Assembly (NCBI GenBank): GCA_964601505.1
Contig: CAZRNR010000016.1
Span: 1-39,024 of the forward strand
Origin: DRWZ01 sp964601505
Lineage (GTDB): Bacteria > Calescibacteriota > Calescibacteriia > Calescibacteriales > Calescibacteriaceae
Direction: 5' to 3'
Length of the DNA stretch: 39,024 nucleotides
Part shown: one piece after another, positions 17,274-26,712 of the stretch
How the letters are laid out: each line of letters begins with the position of its first letter
Position numbering within the stretch: position 1 is the first letter of the stretch
Program-made: the position numbers and the translations under genes
Notes under the pieces: model-generated
Databases searched by the model: none
What the model saw: the letters and a program-made list of their open reading frames with translations, nothing else
What the model was told of the DNA's origin: nothing

Positions 17274-20200
17274 TTATTTCTTGCGCTTCTTTCCTTTCTT
17301 CATTTCTAATTCCACAGATTCTACTTTCTCTTCTTCTTCTAACGACATTTCTTCTATATCCCTTTTAGAAAGGAGTTCTATATCAAAGCCCATAGCCTGC
17401 AACTCTTTAACGAGAACAAGAAAAGATTCGGGTATAGAAGGCTCATATATAGGTTTTCCCTCTACTATGTTGTATATAACACGCTCCCTCCCGGATATAT
17501 CATCTGATTTTACAGAGAGCATTTCCTGAAGAGTATAAGATGCTCCGTATGACTCAAGCGCCCAGACTTCCATCTCACCGAATCTCTGTCCTCCACCTCT
17601 CGACTTTCCACCAAGAGGCTGCTGAGTAATCAGGGAGTAGGGACCTGTTGATCTTGCATGTATCTTATCCTCAACCATATGCACAAGCTTCAAAATATAC
17701 ATTATTCCGACTGTGACTTCATCTCCAAAATAATCGCCCGTTACACCATCACGAAGTCTAAATGATAATTTCTCAGGTAACCCGAGAATCTTTGCAAACC
17801 CAGCTATTTCATCTTCCCTTGGAGACATAAAGGGCGGCACGGAAAATCTCACTCCAAATTTCTGTGCCTCACGGACAAACTTCAAAAGAGCCTCACCATC
17901 CATCTCATCAACGTATCTCAAGAAATTTTCCAACATCTTATTTTGAACACCGTTTGTGAGAAAATCCTTTATTTTTTTCTTGATTTCATCTGCATTCTCC
18001 TTTATATACTGGTCCTGGAGAGTCGAAACTATCTCTCCTATCTTATCCCCAAGCTTCTTTGATATCCATCCAACCTGAAGTTCAAGAAGCTGTCCGACAT
18101 TCATCCTTGATGGAATACCAAGAGGACTCATTATCATATCTATTGGAGTCCCATCCGGTAAAAATGGCATATCTTCAACAGGTAATATCACAGAAACAAC
18201 TCCTTTATTCCCATGCCTTCCAGAAAATTTATCTCCAACCTGAACCTTTCTCTTTGATGCAATCAGTATTCTTATTCTCTTTAAAACCCCAGGAGGCAGT
18301 TCCTCTCCTCTTCTTATCTCAGCTATCTTTTCCTCATATATCTTCTTTAGAGCTTCCTCCCTCCCGCTGAAATCTAAAATGACCCTTTTTATATTTTCAA
18401 TAGATTCATCATCTATATATCCTCTCAAAGATTCAACAAACTTTATCATGTTTGATATATCCTTATACGATCTAAGCTTCAGAACAAAAGCCTCTCTGAA
18501 GACCTGATCGTTTATCGCAAACTCATCTTTATCTATCTTAAACGGAGAAAGTATCTTTATACCAATTATATAATCTCTCATCTTCTCCCAGAGCTGTCCT
18601 CTCAGTATCTCAACCGCATCTAACATATCTCTTCTGACTCTTGAAACGAGATTCTCCTCCTGCTCCTTTATCCTCTGATCCTTTACTATGTTCTTTCTAT
18701 AATGAATATGAACTCCTATTACTATACCCTTTATATCCGGGGGACACCTGAGAACAGTTTCTTTTACACTCTCAGGACTCTTTGCAAATATAGATTTTAT
18801 AAGCCTTTCTTCTGGTGTCAGTGGAACTTCTGGAACAGGTGTAAGCTTACCTACCAAAATATCTCCAGGATTTACCAAAACACCTTCTCTAACTATTCCA
18901 TCATCATCAAGATTAGAAAGAAGTTCTGGTGAAACGCTTGAAAGATCTCTTGTTGTCTCCTCTGGACCGTACTTTGTTTCTCTGACATCAAATGAGAGCT
19001 CCTCAAGATGAACAGATGTAAAAACATCATCGTAGGCAAGTCTTTCAGATATAACGATTGAATCCTCAAAGTTATACCCTCTCCAGCTCATTATAGCTAT
19101 CAGGACATTCTTACCAAGAGCAAGCTCCCCACCAGCCGTTGATGAACCATCTGCTATAACTGTCCCTCTCTTTACATACTCGCCAATCCTTACAATAGGC
19201 CTCTGGTTCAAAGATGTTGATTGATTAGTCCTTGACCATTTGACTAAATTGTATATATCTGCCTGACCTTTAAGTTCCACAAAATCTGGATCATCAATCT
19301 CTATGACAATTCTTGAAGAATCTACATATTTTACCCATCCCGAGTGCTTTGCTGTAATAACAGCTAGAGCGTTTCTTGCAACAATTCCTTCAAGCCCAGT
19401 TCCAACCAGTGGTGGTTCTGCAGATATGAGCGGAACAGCCTGCCTTTGCATGTTTGCACCCATCAGTGCCCTATTTGAATCATCGTGTTCAAAAAATGGT
19501 ATCAACGAGGCTGATACACCGAGAATCTGGAAAGGAACAGCATCTATGTAATTAATATCCTCCCTCCTACAAAGCTTTATCTCTGTCCCAACCCTTGCAG
19601 CAACATATTCCGGAACAATCTTTCCACTACTGTCTATTTCAACCCCCCAGGGAGCTATAGCGAATTTCTCCTCATCAATCGCGGTAAGATATTCTATTTT
19701 ATCTGTAACATATCCATTTTGAACCTTTCTATAAGGTGTCTGAAGCAAACCAAGTTCATCAATCTTCGAGAAAACAGCCATAGAAGTGATAAGACCAACA
19801 TTTTGTCCCTCCGGAGTCTCAACAGGGCATATCTTTCCATAGTGAGATGAATGAACATCACGTGCTTCTATACCTGCAGTCTCTCTCCTAAGACCTCCCG
19901 TTCCCAAGGCAGATAGCCTTCTTTTGTGAGTTAATTCAGAAAGAGGATTTGTGTTATCAAGAAACTGAACAAGCTGACCCATCGCAAAGAACTCTCTCAG
20001 AGCAGAAGCTGCTGGCTTGAAATTCACTATATCGCGAATGCTTTTTCCCTCAAGGTCTAACTTCTGCAGTTTTTCATATATTGTTTTTCTTATTCTCTCA
20101 ATACCTCTTTGTAGCTCAAGTTTACAAAGCTCTCCCACAGACCTAACACGCCTGTTCGCAAGGTTATCAACATCATCCATCTTCTTATCCGGCTTACCGG

Positions 20201-21950
20201 ACCTGAGATCAAAAAGATACTTTATAACCTCAAAGATATCAAGGTAAGTAAGCCCCTCAGGATACCAATATGCAGCAAAAGTTATTCCGCCCTTTATCTT
20301 TGCATACTTTATGAGTTCCTCTTTACTATCTTTAGTTATATTGTAAGATTTGTTCAAAAGAGGAAAACTTTCATCCTTAATTACAAGTTTTGTATCATCA
20401 AATAAATCATACACTGGAGAATATTCAAAAAGCTCTTGCTCTGAAATGGGAATCCACTTAATATTTTCTTTCTCTATCATATCAAGAACTTCATCGCTAA
20501 ACTTTTTTCCAGCTTCAATTATTATCTTATCACCAATCTGAATATCTGCGGATGCGATCTGGTACCTTAGTAATCTCCTGTTATATTCCTTAAATATATT
20601 CCCATCAGCATCAATCTTTATACTCAAAGGTATATCTAGTCCAAATCTTTTTGCTATCCTTATTCTCCCCACCCTTGAAAGGTTGAACCTATCAGGTCTC
20701 ATGAACATACCCCTGACATACTCTGAAATAAGTTTGGAATCAGTTGGCTCTCCAGGACGAGTTCTTCTATAAAACTCCACCGCTGCATCTTCTTGTCCCT
20801 TTATTTTGAATTTCTTCTCCATCTCATGGTATGTTTTCACAATTGAACCAGAGATAAAGACATCATCATACCACACTACCGGTATTTTCGAAAAACCTTT
20901 ATTGTAAATCTGCTGTATCATCTCAAGATCAATTTCTGTTCCCGCACGAAAATCTCCTATGTCTTTGGCAAGAAGATATGTTCCATATATTTTCCTCTTT
21001 GATGGGTCAAAAACTTCCTGAGGAATCTTGATAAAGTATTTATCTTTCTCCTGAAGAACAAAGTTTGGTTTTTTCTCCTTTATAGCCCTTATAAAATTGT
21101 CAGTAAATCTACTCTTTTCCTTTTTCAAAGATATACTGTCAACGGTATAGTCATCTGGAACTCTTTTGTATTTTATAACGTCTGGATTAATTTCAAGGAA
21201 AATTTCTGGTTTTTCACCTTTTGGAACCAACATAATCTCCTCTATCTCATATATGGGTAAAAGGTCTGCCAAATCCAATCCTATAGCTCTGAGAAATATC
21301 CAGGCATTTATTCTCTTTTTCTTTCTGAGTCTGACATGCAAAACATCTTTGAGGTCAAAATCAAAGTCAATCCACATTCCCTTATATGGAACGATCCTGG
21401 CAACAGGGACAAACTTAAGGGTTGTTTTCATCTTGTATTTGTCATATTCAAAATAAACTCCGGGGGATTTGTGGAGCTGATTGACTATGACCTTCTCCGT
21501 ACCTGCTATCACAAATGAGCATCTTGGAGACATTCTTTGGATCTCACCAAAATAGACCCATTCTTCTCTTATCTCCTTTATATCTTTATTTTCTTTATCA
21601 TTGAATATAGTGAGACGGAATTTAACCTTCATAATAGATGAGTATGTCAGTTCTCTCATTTTGCATTCCTCTGGTGTATACTTTGGCGGATCAAGTTGAA
21701 AATCCACATATTCGAGCTTACGTCCTGGAACCTCAAAAACCAATGTAGAAAGGACCTCGTGTATCCCAGAATTTCTTTTATCTCCTATTTCGCCAAGGAA
21801 TCTTTCATAAGATTCTCTCTGTAGCGAGAGAAGGTCTGGTATATCTATGTTAAGCTTATATCCTGAAGGAGAGAACCTATGTCCAAGTTCATAGCTATAG
21901 TATGGGTATGCCGCCAAACTCTGGGAGTTCTGGTTAGTGTCTTTTATCAT
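17274..21950 (-). CDS. rpoB: RNA polymerase beta subunit
   Basis: Second-largest RNA polymerase subunit, 1558 residues, longer than the 1342 of E. coli because of insertions in the lobe/protrusion half (about residues 240-560). Recognisable landmarks are LSLQRESYERFL near the start, the rifampicin-pocket segment QLVQFLDNTNPLSELTHKRR followed by LSALGTGG, RALMGANMQRQAVP, SWRGYNFEDSIVISERL, KFSGRHGNKG and PLGIPSRMNVGQLLE. The residues equivalent to E. coli D516, H526, R529 and S531 are kept; the Pro after LG is Thr. The C-terminus ends in a Lys-rich tail. The start at 21950 has no clear Shine-Dalgarno sequence, but the N-terminal match is good. It lies 62 nt downstream of rplL and directly upstream of rpoC. 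Confidence 0.97.
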   Translation of the reverse strand: MIKDTNQNSQSLAAYPYYSYELGHRFSPSGYKLNIDIPDLLSLQRESYERFLGEIGDKRNSGIHEVLSTLVFEVPGRKLEYVDFQLDPPKYTPEECKMRELTYSSIMKVKFRLTIFNDKENKDIKEIREEWVYFGEIQRMSPRCSFVIAGTEKVIVNQLHKSPGVYFEYDKYKMKTTLKFVPVARIVPYKGMWIDFDFDLKDVLHVRLRKKKRINAWIFLRAIGLDLADLLPIYEIEEIMLVPKGEKPEIFLEINPDVIKYKRVPDDYTVDSISLKKEKSRFTDNFIRAIKEKKPNFVLQEKDKYFIKIPQEVFDPSKRKIYGTYLLAKDIGDFRAGTEIDLEMIQQIYNKGFSKIPVVWYDDVFISGSIVKTYHEMEKKFKIKGQEDAAVEFYRRTRPGEPTDSKLISEYVRGMFMRPDRFNLSRVGRIRIAKRFGLDIPLSIKIDADGNIFKEYNRRLLRYQIASADIQIGDKIIIEAGKKFSDEVLDMIEKENIKWIPISEQELFEYSPVYDLFDDTKLVIKDESFPLLNKSYNITKDSKEELIKYAKIKGGITFAAYWYPEGLTYLDIFEVIKYLFDLRSGKPDKKMDDVDNLANRRVRSVGELCKLELQRGIERIRKTIYEKLQKLDLEGKSIRDIVNFKPAASALREFFAMGQLVQFLDNTNPLSELTHKRRLSALGTGGLRRETAGIEARDVHSSHYGKICPVETPEGQNVGLITSMAVFSKIDELGLLQTPYRKVQNGYVTDKIEYLTAIDEEKFAIAPWGVEIDSSGKIVPEYVAARVGTEIKLCRREDINYIDAVPFQILGVSASLIPFFEHDDSNRALMGANMQRQAVPLISAEPPLVGTGLEGIVARNALAVITAKHSGWVKYVDSSRIVIEIDDPDFVELKGQADIYNLVKWSRTNQSTSLNQRPIVRIGEYVKRGTVIADGSSTAGGELALGKNVLIAIMSWRGYNFEDSIVISERLAYDDVFTSVHLEELSFDVRETKYGPEETTRDLSSVSPELLSNLDDDGIVREGVLVNPGDILVGKLTPVPEVPLTPEERLIKSIFAKSPESVKETVLRCPPDIKGIVIGVHIHYRKNIVKDQRIKEQEENLVSRVRRDMLDAVEILRGQLWEKMRDYIIGIKILSPFKIDKDEFAINDQVFREAFVLKLRSYKDISNMIKFVESLRGYIDDESIENIKRVILDFSGREEALKKIYEEKIAEIRRGEELPPGVLKRIRILIASKRKVQVGDKFSGRHGNKGVVSVILPVEDMPFLPDGTPIDMIMSPLGIPSRMNVGQLLELQVGWISKKLGDKIGEIVSTLQDQYIKENADEIKKKIKDFLTNGVQNKMLENFLRYVDEMDGEALLKFVREAQKFGVRFSVPPFMSPREDEIAGFAKILGLPEKLSFRLRDGVTGDYFGDEVTVGIMYILKLVHMVEDKIHARSTGPYSLITQQPLGGKSRGGGQRFGEMEVWALESYGASYTLQEMLSVKSDDISGRERVIYNIVEGKPIYEPSIPESFLVLVKELQAMGFDIELLSKRDIEEMSLEEEEKVESVELEMKKGKKRKK

Positions 21951-22012
21951 AAATCTTGAAAAAACTTCTATAAATTAAAAAGATGTTTTACAAAAATACA
22001 AAAAACAGGAAA

Positions 22013-22441
22013 TTATGTAAGCTCAACTTTAGCTCCAACTTTTTCAAGTCTTTCCTTGAGCTCCTTCGCCTCTGCTTCAGAAACACCTTCTTTAACAACC
22101 TTCGGAAGTGATTCAACAAAATCTTTCGCTTCTTTTATATTCAGATTTGGAAGTATAGCTCTTATTTCCTTTATTATCTGAAGTTTATTTGGACCGGCAT
22201 CTTTGAGAACAACATTAAATGTTTTTTGCTTTTGTTCTTCCTGCTTTTCAGCAGCTTGAGCAGTTGCTTGCCCTGCTACAACAGGAGCAGCAGCAACAGG
22301 TATACCAGAAATTCCAAAAGTCTTCTCAAGCGCCCTGACAAGTTGGACAAGCTCCATAACATTCAAAGAACCTATCGCCTCTACTATACCCTTGACCTTC
22401 TCAGACATTTCAATCTCCTCTGTTTTAAGCTGTTCTGCCAT
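22013..22441 (-). CDS. rplL: 50S ribosomal protein L7/L12
   Basis: Acidic stalk protein that recruits translation GTPases to the ribosome. Both family domains are present: the N-terminal dimerisation helices (IGSLNVMELVQLVRALEKTFGI), an Ala/Gln-rich hinge (about residues 50-75), and the C-terminal domain (FNVVLKDAGPNKLQIIKEIR, then LNIKEAKDFVESLPKVVKEG). At 142 residues it is slightly long. Two starts are possible: ATG 22441 with GGAGG 9 nt upstream, or ATG 22408 (residue 12, MSEKV) with GAGGAG 6 nt upstream. The second gives the more usual length. It leads the rplL-rpoB-rpoC-gtrA transcript. The rplK, rplA and rplJ genes that normally precede it are absent; a divergent gene begins 108 nt away. 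Confidence 0.95.
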   Translation of the reverse strand: MAEQLKTEEIEMSEKVKGIVEAIGSLNVMELVQLVRALEKTFGISGIPVAAAPVVAGQATAQAAEKQEEQKQKTFNVVLKDAGPNKLQIIKEIRAILPNLNIKEAKDFVESLPKVVKEGVSEAEAKELKERLEKVGAKVELT

Positions 22442-22468
22442 ATCCGATAACCTCCAAGTATGGCTTTG

Positions 22469-22488
22469 ATTATAAGGAAAAAATTATA
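22469..22488 (-). promoter_or_regulatory. Possible -10 boxes for the rplL-rpoBC operon
   Basis: On the minus strand, TATAAT occurs at 22474-22469 and again at 22488-22483, 28 and 42 nt upstream of the first rplL ATG, with the ribosome binding site between. Neither has a good -35 at the right spacing, so this rests on the -10 hexamers alone in an AT-rich region. Confidence 0.3.
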
Positions 22489-22548
22489 AAAAATACATAA
22501 AAACAGAAAAATTATCCTTTTTGTAATATTAGATATTTATCACACTTC

Positions 22549-23346
22549 ATGATAGATAAAATAAACTTCTACGCATCTTTGTTCTTAGTTGGTCTTATAT
22601 TAATATCAATTGTAGCATATTCAATATCTTCTAAATTTGAAAATGGAGATGCCGAAAGAATAGAAAGGTATTCAAACAATTATCCAAACTTTATAAAGTT
22701 AGCCTATAGATTCATAGGTGGTTGGATAATATGGATTGCCGAAAAAATTATCTCATTTATACCATCCGAAATTAACCCGTCAAGAATATCACTGATAGGA
22801 ATGTTAATGAGCGTAGCATCCGCATTAGCAATAGTCCCAGGATACATCTCCTTAGGAGGAATGTTCCTTCTCATCAGCGGACTTATGGATGTTCTCGATG
22901 GAAAACAAGCAAGAAAAAACAAAAAAGCAAGTCCTTCAGGAGCTTTAGTAGATTCGGTTTTAGACAGAATAGGTGAAATAGCTATATTCTCATCAATAGC
23001 AGTATCGTTCATCTTGAAAGACCTTAAAATTCCGGCAATCATCACAATACTTTCCCTTGGATTCTCAATTCTTGTAAGTTATGTGAGAGCTCGGGGTGAA
23101 TCACTCGGAATAAAATCCGAAGAAGGAATAATGCGCAGACAAGAAAGAATATTCTTACTTACGTCTGCATTAATCATTGATTCCCTCCTCTCAACAAAAA
23201 TATCCATGTATATAGCTATCATAATAATATTACTGGGTTCGATATATACATCCCTTGAACGTTTTAAACACATTTACGAAAAACTAAATGATAAAGAAAC
23301 AAAAAAAAATGATAAAACCAATCTTTTCATCCACAGCCAAAATTAG
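22549..23346 (+). CDS. CDP-alcohol phosphatidyltransferase family protein
   Basis: Integral membrane enzyme family that moves a phosphatidyl (or similar) group from a CDP-alcohol to a second alcohol in phospholipid synthesis. The full signature D-x2-D-G-x2-A-R-x8-G-x3-D-x3-D is present as D114, D117, G118, A121, R122, G131, D135 and D139, in the usual place between helices. The 265-residue protein has an extra N-terminal membrane anchor (about 10-28) and further helices to about residue 240, followed by a basic tail. Candidates are PgsA-like, phosphatidylinositol-phosphate-synthase-like or another acceptor; the sequence alone does not decide. It is transcribed divergently from rplL and ends beside the IS-like remnant. 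Confidence 0.88.
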   Translation: MIDKINFYASLFLVGLILISIVAYSISSKFENGDAERIERYSNNYPNFIKLAYRFIGGWIIWIAEKIISFIPSEINPSRISLIGMLMSVASALAIVPGYISLGGMFLLISGLMDVLDGKQARKNKKASPSGALVDSVLDRIGEIAIFSSIAVSFILKDLKIPAIITILSLGFSILVSYVRARGESLGIKSEEGIMRRQERIFLLTSALIIDSLLSTKISMYIAIIIILLGSIYTSLERFKHIYEKLNDKETKKNDKTNLFIHSQN

Positions 23347-23464
23347 TCTCCAAACAAAATAATCTCCAAAGTATCCTGAAAGTTATTCTAAAGTCCAAAA
23401 AGAATTCAAAATGACTTCACATAAAAAAATTTGAATGTTTGGTTATCTTTAACAAATACAAGAA

Positions 23465-23493
23465 ACACCATCTTATGGGAAAGATTATGGTGT
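23465..23493. repeat. Inverted repeat next to the IS-like remnant
   Basis: ACACCAT (23465-23471) and ATGGTGT (23487-23493) form a 7-bp stem around a 15-nt loop, directly abutting the GTTCAC end of the remnant. It may be a target-site structure, a terminator-like hairpin for the convergent genes, or part of the element. Confidence 0.5.
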
Positions 23494-23755
23494 GAACTAC
23501 TCCACCCTATAAAAGATGGAGCTTCCTGCTTCAACGAGGTTTTTCACCTCTCACAGTTCGGGTAGTTCCTACCATACCACCCTTGATGAACTTTGTTAGA
23601 ACGGTTCTCCTTGAGGGTTTTGAATACGCCGTCCCAGCCCTACCATCATTGACAACTCTTTGGTTATCAGGGTTACATATAATTGTAATCAGAAACTGAC
23701 TCAAGTCTTTGCAATTCATCTCCACCCTGTAGAGGATTGAGACTTCTTGCTAAAT
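23490..23755 (-). mobile_element. IS200/IS605-like remnant (right-end / omega-RNA-like hairpins, no intact tnpB)
   Basis: On the minus strand a GTTGAAGCAGGAAGCTCC stretch leads into a 7-bp hairpin CTCCATC / GGTGGAG (23500-23521) and then AGTAGTTCAC. This is the typical 3' end of tnpB plus the right end of IS200/IS605-family elements. Upstream are small hairpins GAGGT/ACCTC (23536-23550), GGTAG/CTACC (23561-23573) and TTACA/TGTAA (23673-23688), consistent with a folded omega-RNA scaffold. About 220 bp away in the same orientation is a second, diverged copy of the end hairpin (AGTCTCAATC, then GGGTGGAGA, about 23715-23745), which may be the other end. No TnpA or TnpB domain remains; the 64-codon frame here has no recognisable motif. 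It is either a decayed element or a non-autonomous PATE/MITE. It sits in the 509-bp spacer between two convergent genes. Confidence 0.55.
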
Positions 23756-23855
23756 CTATAAAATTATAATACTGTACTTTCCGTTCCGATTTAGCCAAGT
23801 CTTACCACTTTAAGTATCAAAATCTATCTGAATTAGCAAATTTTGCGGAAAAAAT

Positions 23856-24956
23856 TTATCTTCTTAACATTTCAACCGCCTGAAAAACCATAGCTATAGC
23901 TCTCTGGAGTACTAAACTATCTGCCTGGAGTATATTTTGCTTCAAAGATAGAATAACGGACTCAGATGGCATATCTGTTTCCGAAAGAAAACTCCCCAGT
24001 ATCTTATGTTTAGCTTGTATAACAGAATTCATATCACTCCTTGTCTCGAAGTTCTGCATCTTTTCTCCTATTTTACCTTTTGTTTCGGATAAAAATTTAA
24101 GCGCCTCTTTTATCCTCCCAAGATTTACATCAGCACCTTCAGAAAGGTCCATTTTAAGACCAAGAGATTCAGGATCAAGAGGGGGAAGAAAAAATTTTTC
24201 AAAATCATTTTCTCCCTCACCAAACATAACTAATAAAGGTTCGGCCTTAACATCTACCAAAATCTCAAAATCTTCTTTAGAACTTACATTTATGCTGAAT
24301 CCAATTTCTTCAAAATCTACTGTGTTAGGGAAGTTATCTATAAGAATATCTTTTGTCTGTGTAGCAACGGTCGAGCCGTTCACCTCAAGATTTGCCTGAA
24401 CAGTATTTCCGTTCTTTTTAACCCTTATCTGAAATGAACCGAATTCCTCAACACCATATATTCTAAAATTTATACCAGAAACATTCAAGTCCGGTGGATT
24501 CACATCTATACTCCCGGATATCAGCTTTATACCTGAAACAGAATTTGAATATCCTCCAAGAGCTATCGATTTACCTAAAAATGTTGTCTTCCTTATGTTT
24601 TCCTTAAGTGCTAAAAATCTTTCCGTATATGCTTTTTCAAGTTTCCTGAATTCATCAGGATCATTTACTTGAGTAGCTCTCTCAACTATAAGCTTCATAT
24701 CTTCCACAGAAGATATAACACTGCTTAAAACCTCTTCGTAATTCTGCAATGTATTAACGGATTTCGTAATATGCTGGGATATAAAATCTAATTTCTCTAC
24801 CTTATCCTTAATAAGTGAAGAAAGATATAACCCAGTTGGAGAGTCTGGATTCCTTATTTTACCAGAAGATATTCTCTGGATAGATCTTTTTAGCTCTTCT
24901 GTTTTTACAGAAACTTCTTTCAGGGTATATGCAGAAGATATTTTCCCGGTTTTCAT
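23856..24956 (-). CDS. Flagellin (divergent)
   Basis: Filament protein of the flagellum, 366 residues. The N-terminal D0/D1 pattern is visible (LKRSIQRISSGKIRNPDSPTG, then coiled-coil residues to about 135), as is the C-terminal partner (SETDMPSESVILSLKQNIL, then ending QAVEMLRR). The middle (about 140-270) is a beta-rich variable domain (VSGINFRIYGVEEFGSF, then VKKNGNTVQANLEVNG). The C-terminus is a little short of the usual Leu-Leu ending. FlgL (hook-filament junction) is the alternative, but the adjacent fliW, whose product binds flagellin, favours flagellin. The ATG lies 3 nt after the stop of the glycosyltransferase gene, so translation is coupled. It is last of a probable sigma-28 operon. 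Confidence 0.8.
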   Translation of the reverse strand: MKTGKISSAYTLKEVSVKTEELKRSIQRISSGKIRNPDSPTGLYLSSLIKDKVEKLDFISQHITKSVNTLQNYEEVLSSVISSVEDMKLIVERATQVNDPDEFRKLEKAYTERFLALKENIRKTTFLGKSIALGGYSNSVSGIKLISGSIDVNPPDLNVSGINFRIYGVEEFGSFQIRVKKNGNTVQANLEVNGSTVATQTKDILIDNFPNTVDFEEIGFSINVSSKEDFEILVDVKAEPLLVMFGEGENDFEKFFLPPLDPESLGLKMDLSEGADVNLGRIKEALKFLSETKGKIGEKMQNFETRSDMNSVIQAKHKILGSFLSETDMPSESVILSLKQNILQADSLVLQRAIAMVFQAVEMLRR

Positions 24957-24959
24957 ATT

Positions 24960-26696
24960 TCAATGGTATGTTGACTCTCCGATCTGATAATTATGGTTGA
25001 TAGTATTATTTTGATAACTAAAATCGTCTAACTTCTTCCGTATTTCAGCACTAATTTCTTCAATCTTTTTCTGTTCTTCTGCAGGAGCGAACTTGAGTGT
25101 AAGGATTGAATTTTCAAGAGCAATAATTTTTATAACACTCCCGGAGAACTTTTCTGATATTTTTATCCAAGCATATGCCAAGTCTGATATACTTTCTGCG
25201 AAAATAACTTCACCACTTATCTCGCATGCAACCTCAAGCATTTTGACAGAAGAATTGACATCATTATTCTTAAGAAATATATTCGCACAGGTTGTAAGAG
25301 CAGATAATATATGAATTTCATTCACTGGAATTACATCAACTTTTTTAAGATAATCCAAAAACAAATCAAGTGATTCTTTTAACTTACCTACGGAGAACAT
25401 AAAATTAGCGTAGTTAAAGATAACATCTGGATTTTCCTTATTGCCCTCGTATGCGAGCCTATAGTATTTTTCAGCTTCTTCCGTCTTTCCTAATCTTTCC
25501 GCAGAAAATGCAAGGTTAGAAAGCTGATATTTTGGGATCCTATCTTCAAATTGCTTGAGAATTTCATATACATCTTTGTAGTTGCTTAGCTTGAAAAGAG
25601 ATTCAACAAATTCGTCAAGATTCTGATCCCAGAGGAAATACTGTGGTGATACTTCCTTGAGCTGAATATAATGCTTTTTCGCCTCTTCATAGTTTCCCCG
25701 TATATATGCAACCTTAGCTCTTAAAGTGTAGTACCTTCTTTTCATAGAATCTGGGGCTATAGGTATTATACCTATGAGAAATCCCTTCCTTCTGACGATA
25801 TCAAGTTCATCAACTACTTTATCAAGGTCGCCTTTCAAGAAAGATACCTCTGCCTTCATCAGATTTATGACTCCCTCATCTGGTCTTACCTTCTCTGCTT
25901 CTTCAAGAGATTTGAGAGCATCATCTAACTTCCCCATAGCTTTCTCTACTTCTGCCTTGAATACCCAAAGGTCAAATCTCCAGTTTATGGCCTTCTGCGG
26001 AACAACATCTATAGCTTGCTTAACTTTATCAAGAGCTTCCTGTAGCTTCCCAAGTTTTGCAAGAGCAAAAGCTATATATCTTTTTATATAAAATTCATTT
26101 GGTTTTTCCTTCTCTTCCTGCTCAAGCAATCTCAAGTTTCTCTTCATTTTCTCATCTATCTTTTTAGGATCTGTATAACCAAGATGCGTTATCTTTATCT
26201 GGGTGTATATCTGTCTCAAGTTTCTTCTATCTGCAGCAAATATTATTTGCTCATGAATCCTTCCCTCAAACCTCATATCCGGAAAGTTTGGGAACATCCT
26301 AAGTTGAAACCAATACCAATTAGCCTCATCTCCCTCAGCAATTTTACTTTCTATCAGGAAAAAATAGCATTCGTTTTTCTTAGCTGGAAGATTTTTCTTC
26401 AACTCTTTAAATTTTTGTATATTATATTCGTCTATATAATCATCTGCATCAAGCCAAAGTATCCAATCTCCTGTAGCATATTTTAAACTTTCATTTCTTG
26501 CAGCGGAGAAATCATCACACCACTCAAAAAAATAGACCTTCGCCCCAAGTTCTTTTGCTATCTCTGGTGTCCTGTCTTTACTCCCAGTATCAACTACTAT
26601 TATCTCATCCGCAAACTCCTTAGCGCACCTTATAACTCTTCCTATATTTTCCTCCTCGTTCTTTGCTATCATACAAACAGATATTGTGTTTGGCAT
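24960..26696 (-). CDS. Family 2 glycosyltransferase with TPR repeats (likely flagellin glycosylation)
   Basis: The 578-residue protein opens with a GT2 GT-A domain: VCMIAKNEEENIGRV, IIVVDTGSKDRTPEIAKELG, the segment FSAARNESLKYATGDWILWL followed by the metal-binding DADD, and RIHEQ (about 1-175). After a helical link come TPR-type repeats (for example LGKLQEALDKVKQAIDVVPQ, LDDALKSLEEAEKVRPDEG, GKTEEAEKYYRLAYEGNKEN) to about residue 470. GT2-TPR proteins of this kind are commonly found beside flagellin genes and modify flagellin with sugars. Here the gene lies between fliW and flagellin, 16 nt after fliW with its own GGAGG site, and 3 nt before flagellin. Target and sugar are inferred from position. 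Soluble and cytoplasmic; no membrane helix seen. Confidence 0.85.
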   Translation of the reverse strand: MPNTISVCMIAKNEEENIGRVIRCAKEFADEIIVVDTGSKDRTPEIAKELGAKVYFFEWCDDFSAARNESLKYATGDWILWLDADDYIDEYNIQKFKELKKNLPAKKNECYFFLIESKIAEGDEANWYWFQLRMFPNFPDMRFEGRIHEQIIFAADRRNLRQIYTQIKITHLGYTDPKKIDEKMKRNLRLLEQEEKEKPNEFYIKRYIAFALAKLGKLQEALDKVKQAIDVVPQKAINWRFDLWVFKAEVEKAMGKLDDALKSLEEAEKVRPDEGVINLMKAEVSFLKGDLDKVVDELDIVRRKGFLIGIIPIAPDSMKRRYYTLRAKVAYIRGNYEEAKKHYIQLKEVSPQYFLWDQNLDEFVESLFKLSNYKDVYEILKQFEDRIPKYQLSNLAFSAERLGKTEEAEKYYRLAYEGNKENPDVIFNYANFMFSVGKLKESLDLFLDYLKKVDVIPVNEIHILSALTTCANIFLKNNDVNSSVKMLEVACEISGEVIFAESISDLAYAWIKISEKFSGSVIKIIALENSILTLKFAPAEEQKKIEEISAEIRKKLDDFSYQNNTINHNYQIGESTYH

Positions 26697-26712
26697 GTTT
26701 CTATACCTCCGT

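Noticed and set aside
23531..23725. 64-codon minus-strand ORF within the IS-like remnant
   Set aside because: It has no TnpB residues, and its frame differs from the one encoding the VEAGSS end. It is more likely a chance frame in a structured element.
23759..23792. TAAAA ... CCGATTTA as a second sigma-28 promoter
   Set aside because: The spacing between TAAA and CCGA is 23 nt rather than 16, and no flagellar gene follows in that direction.
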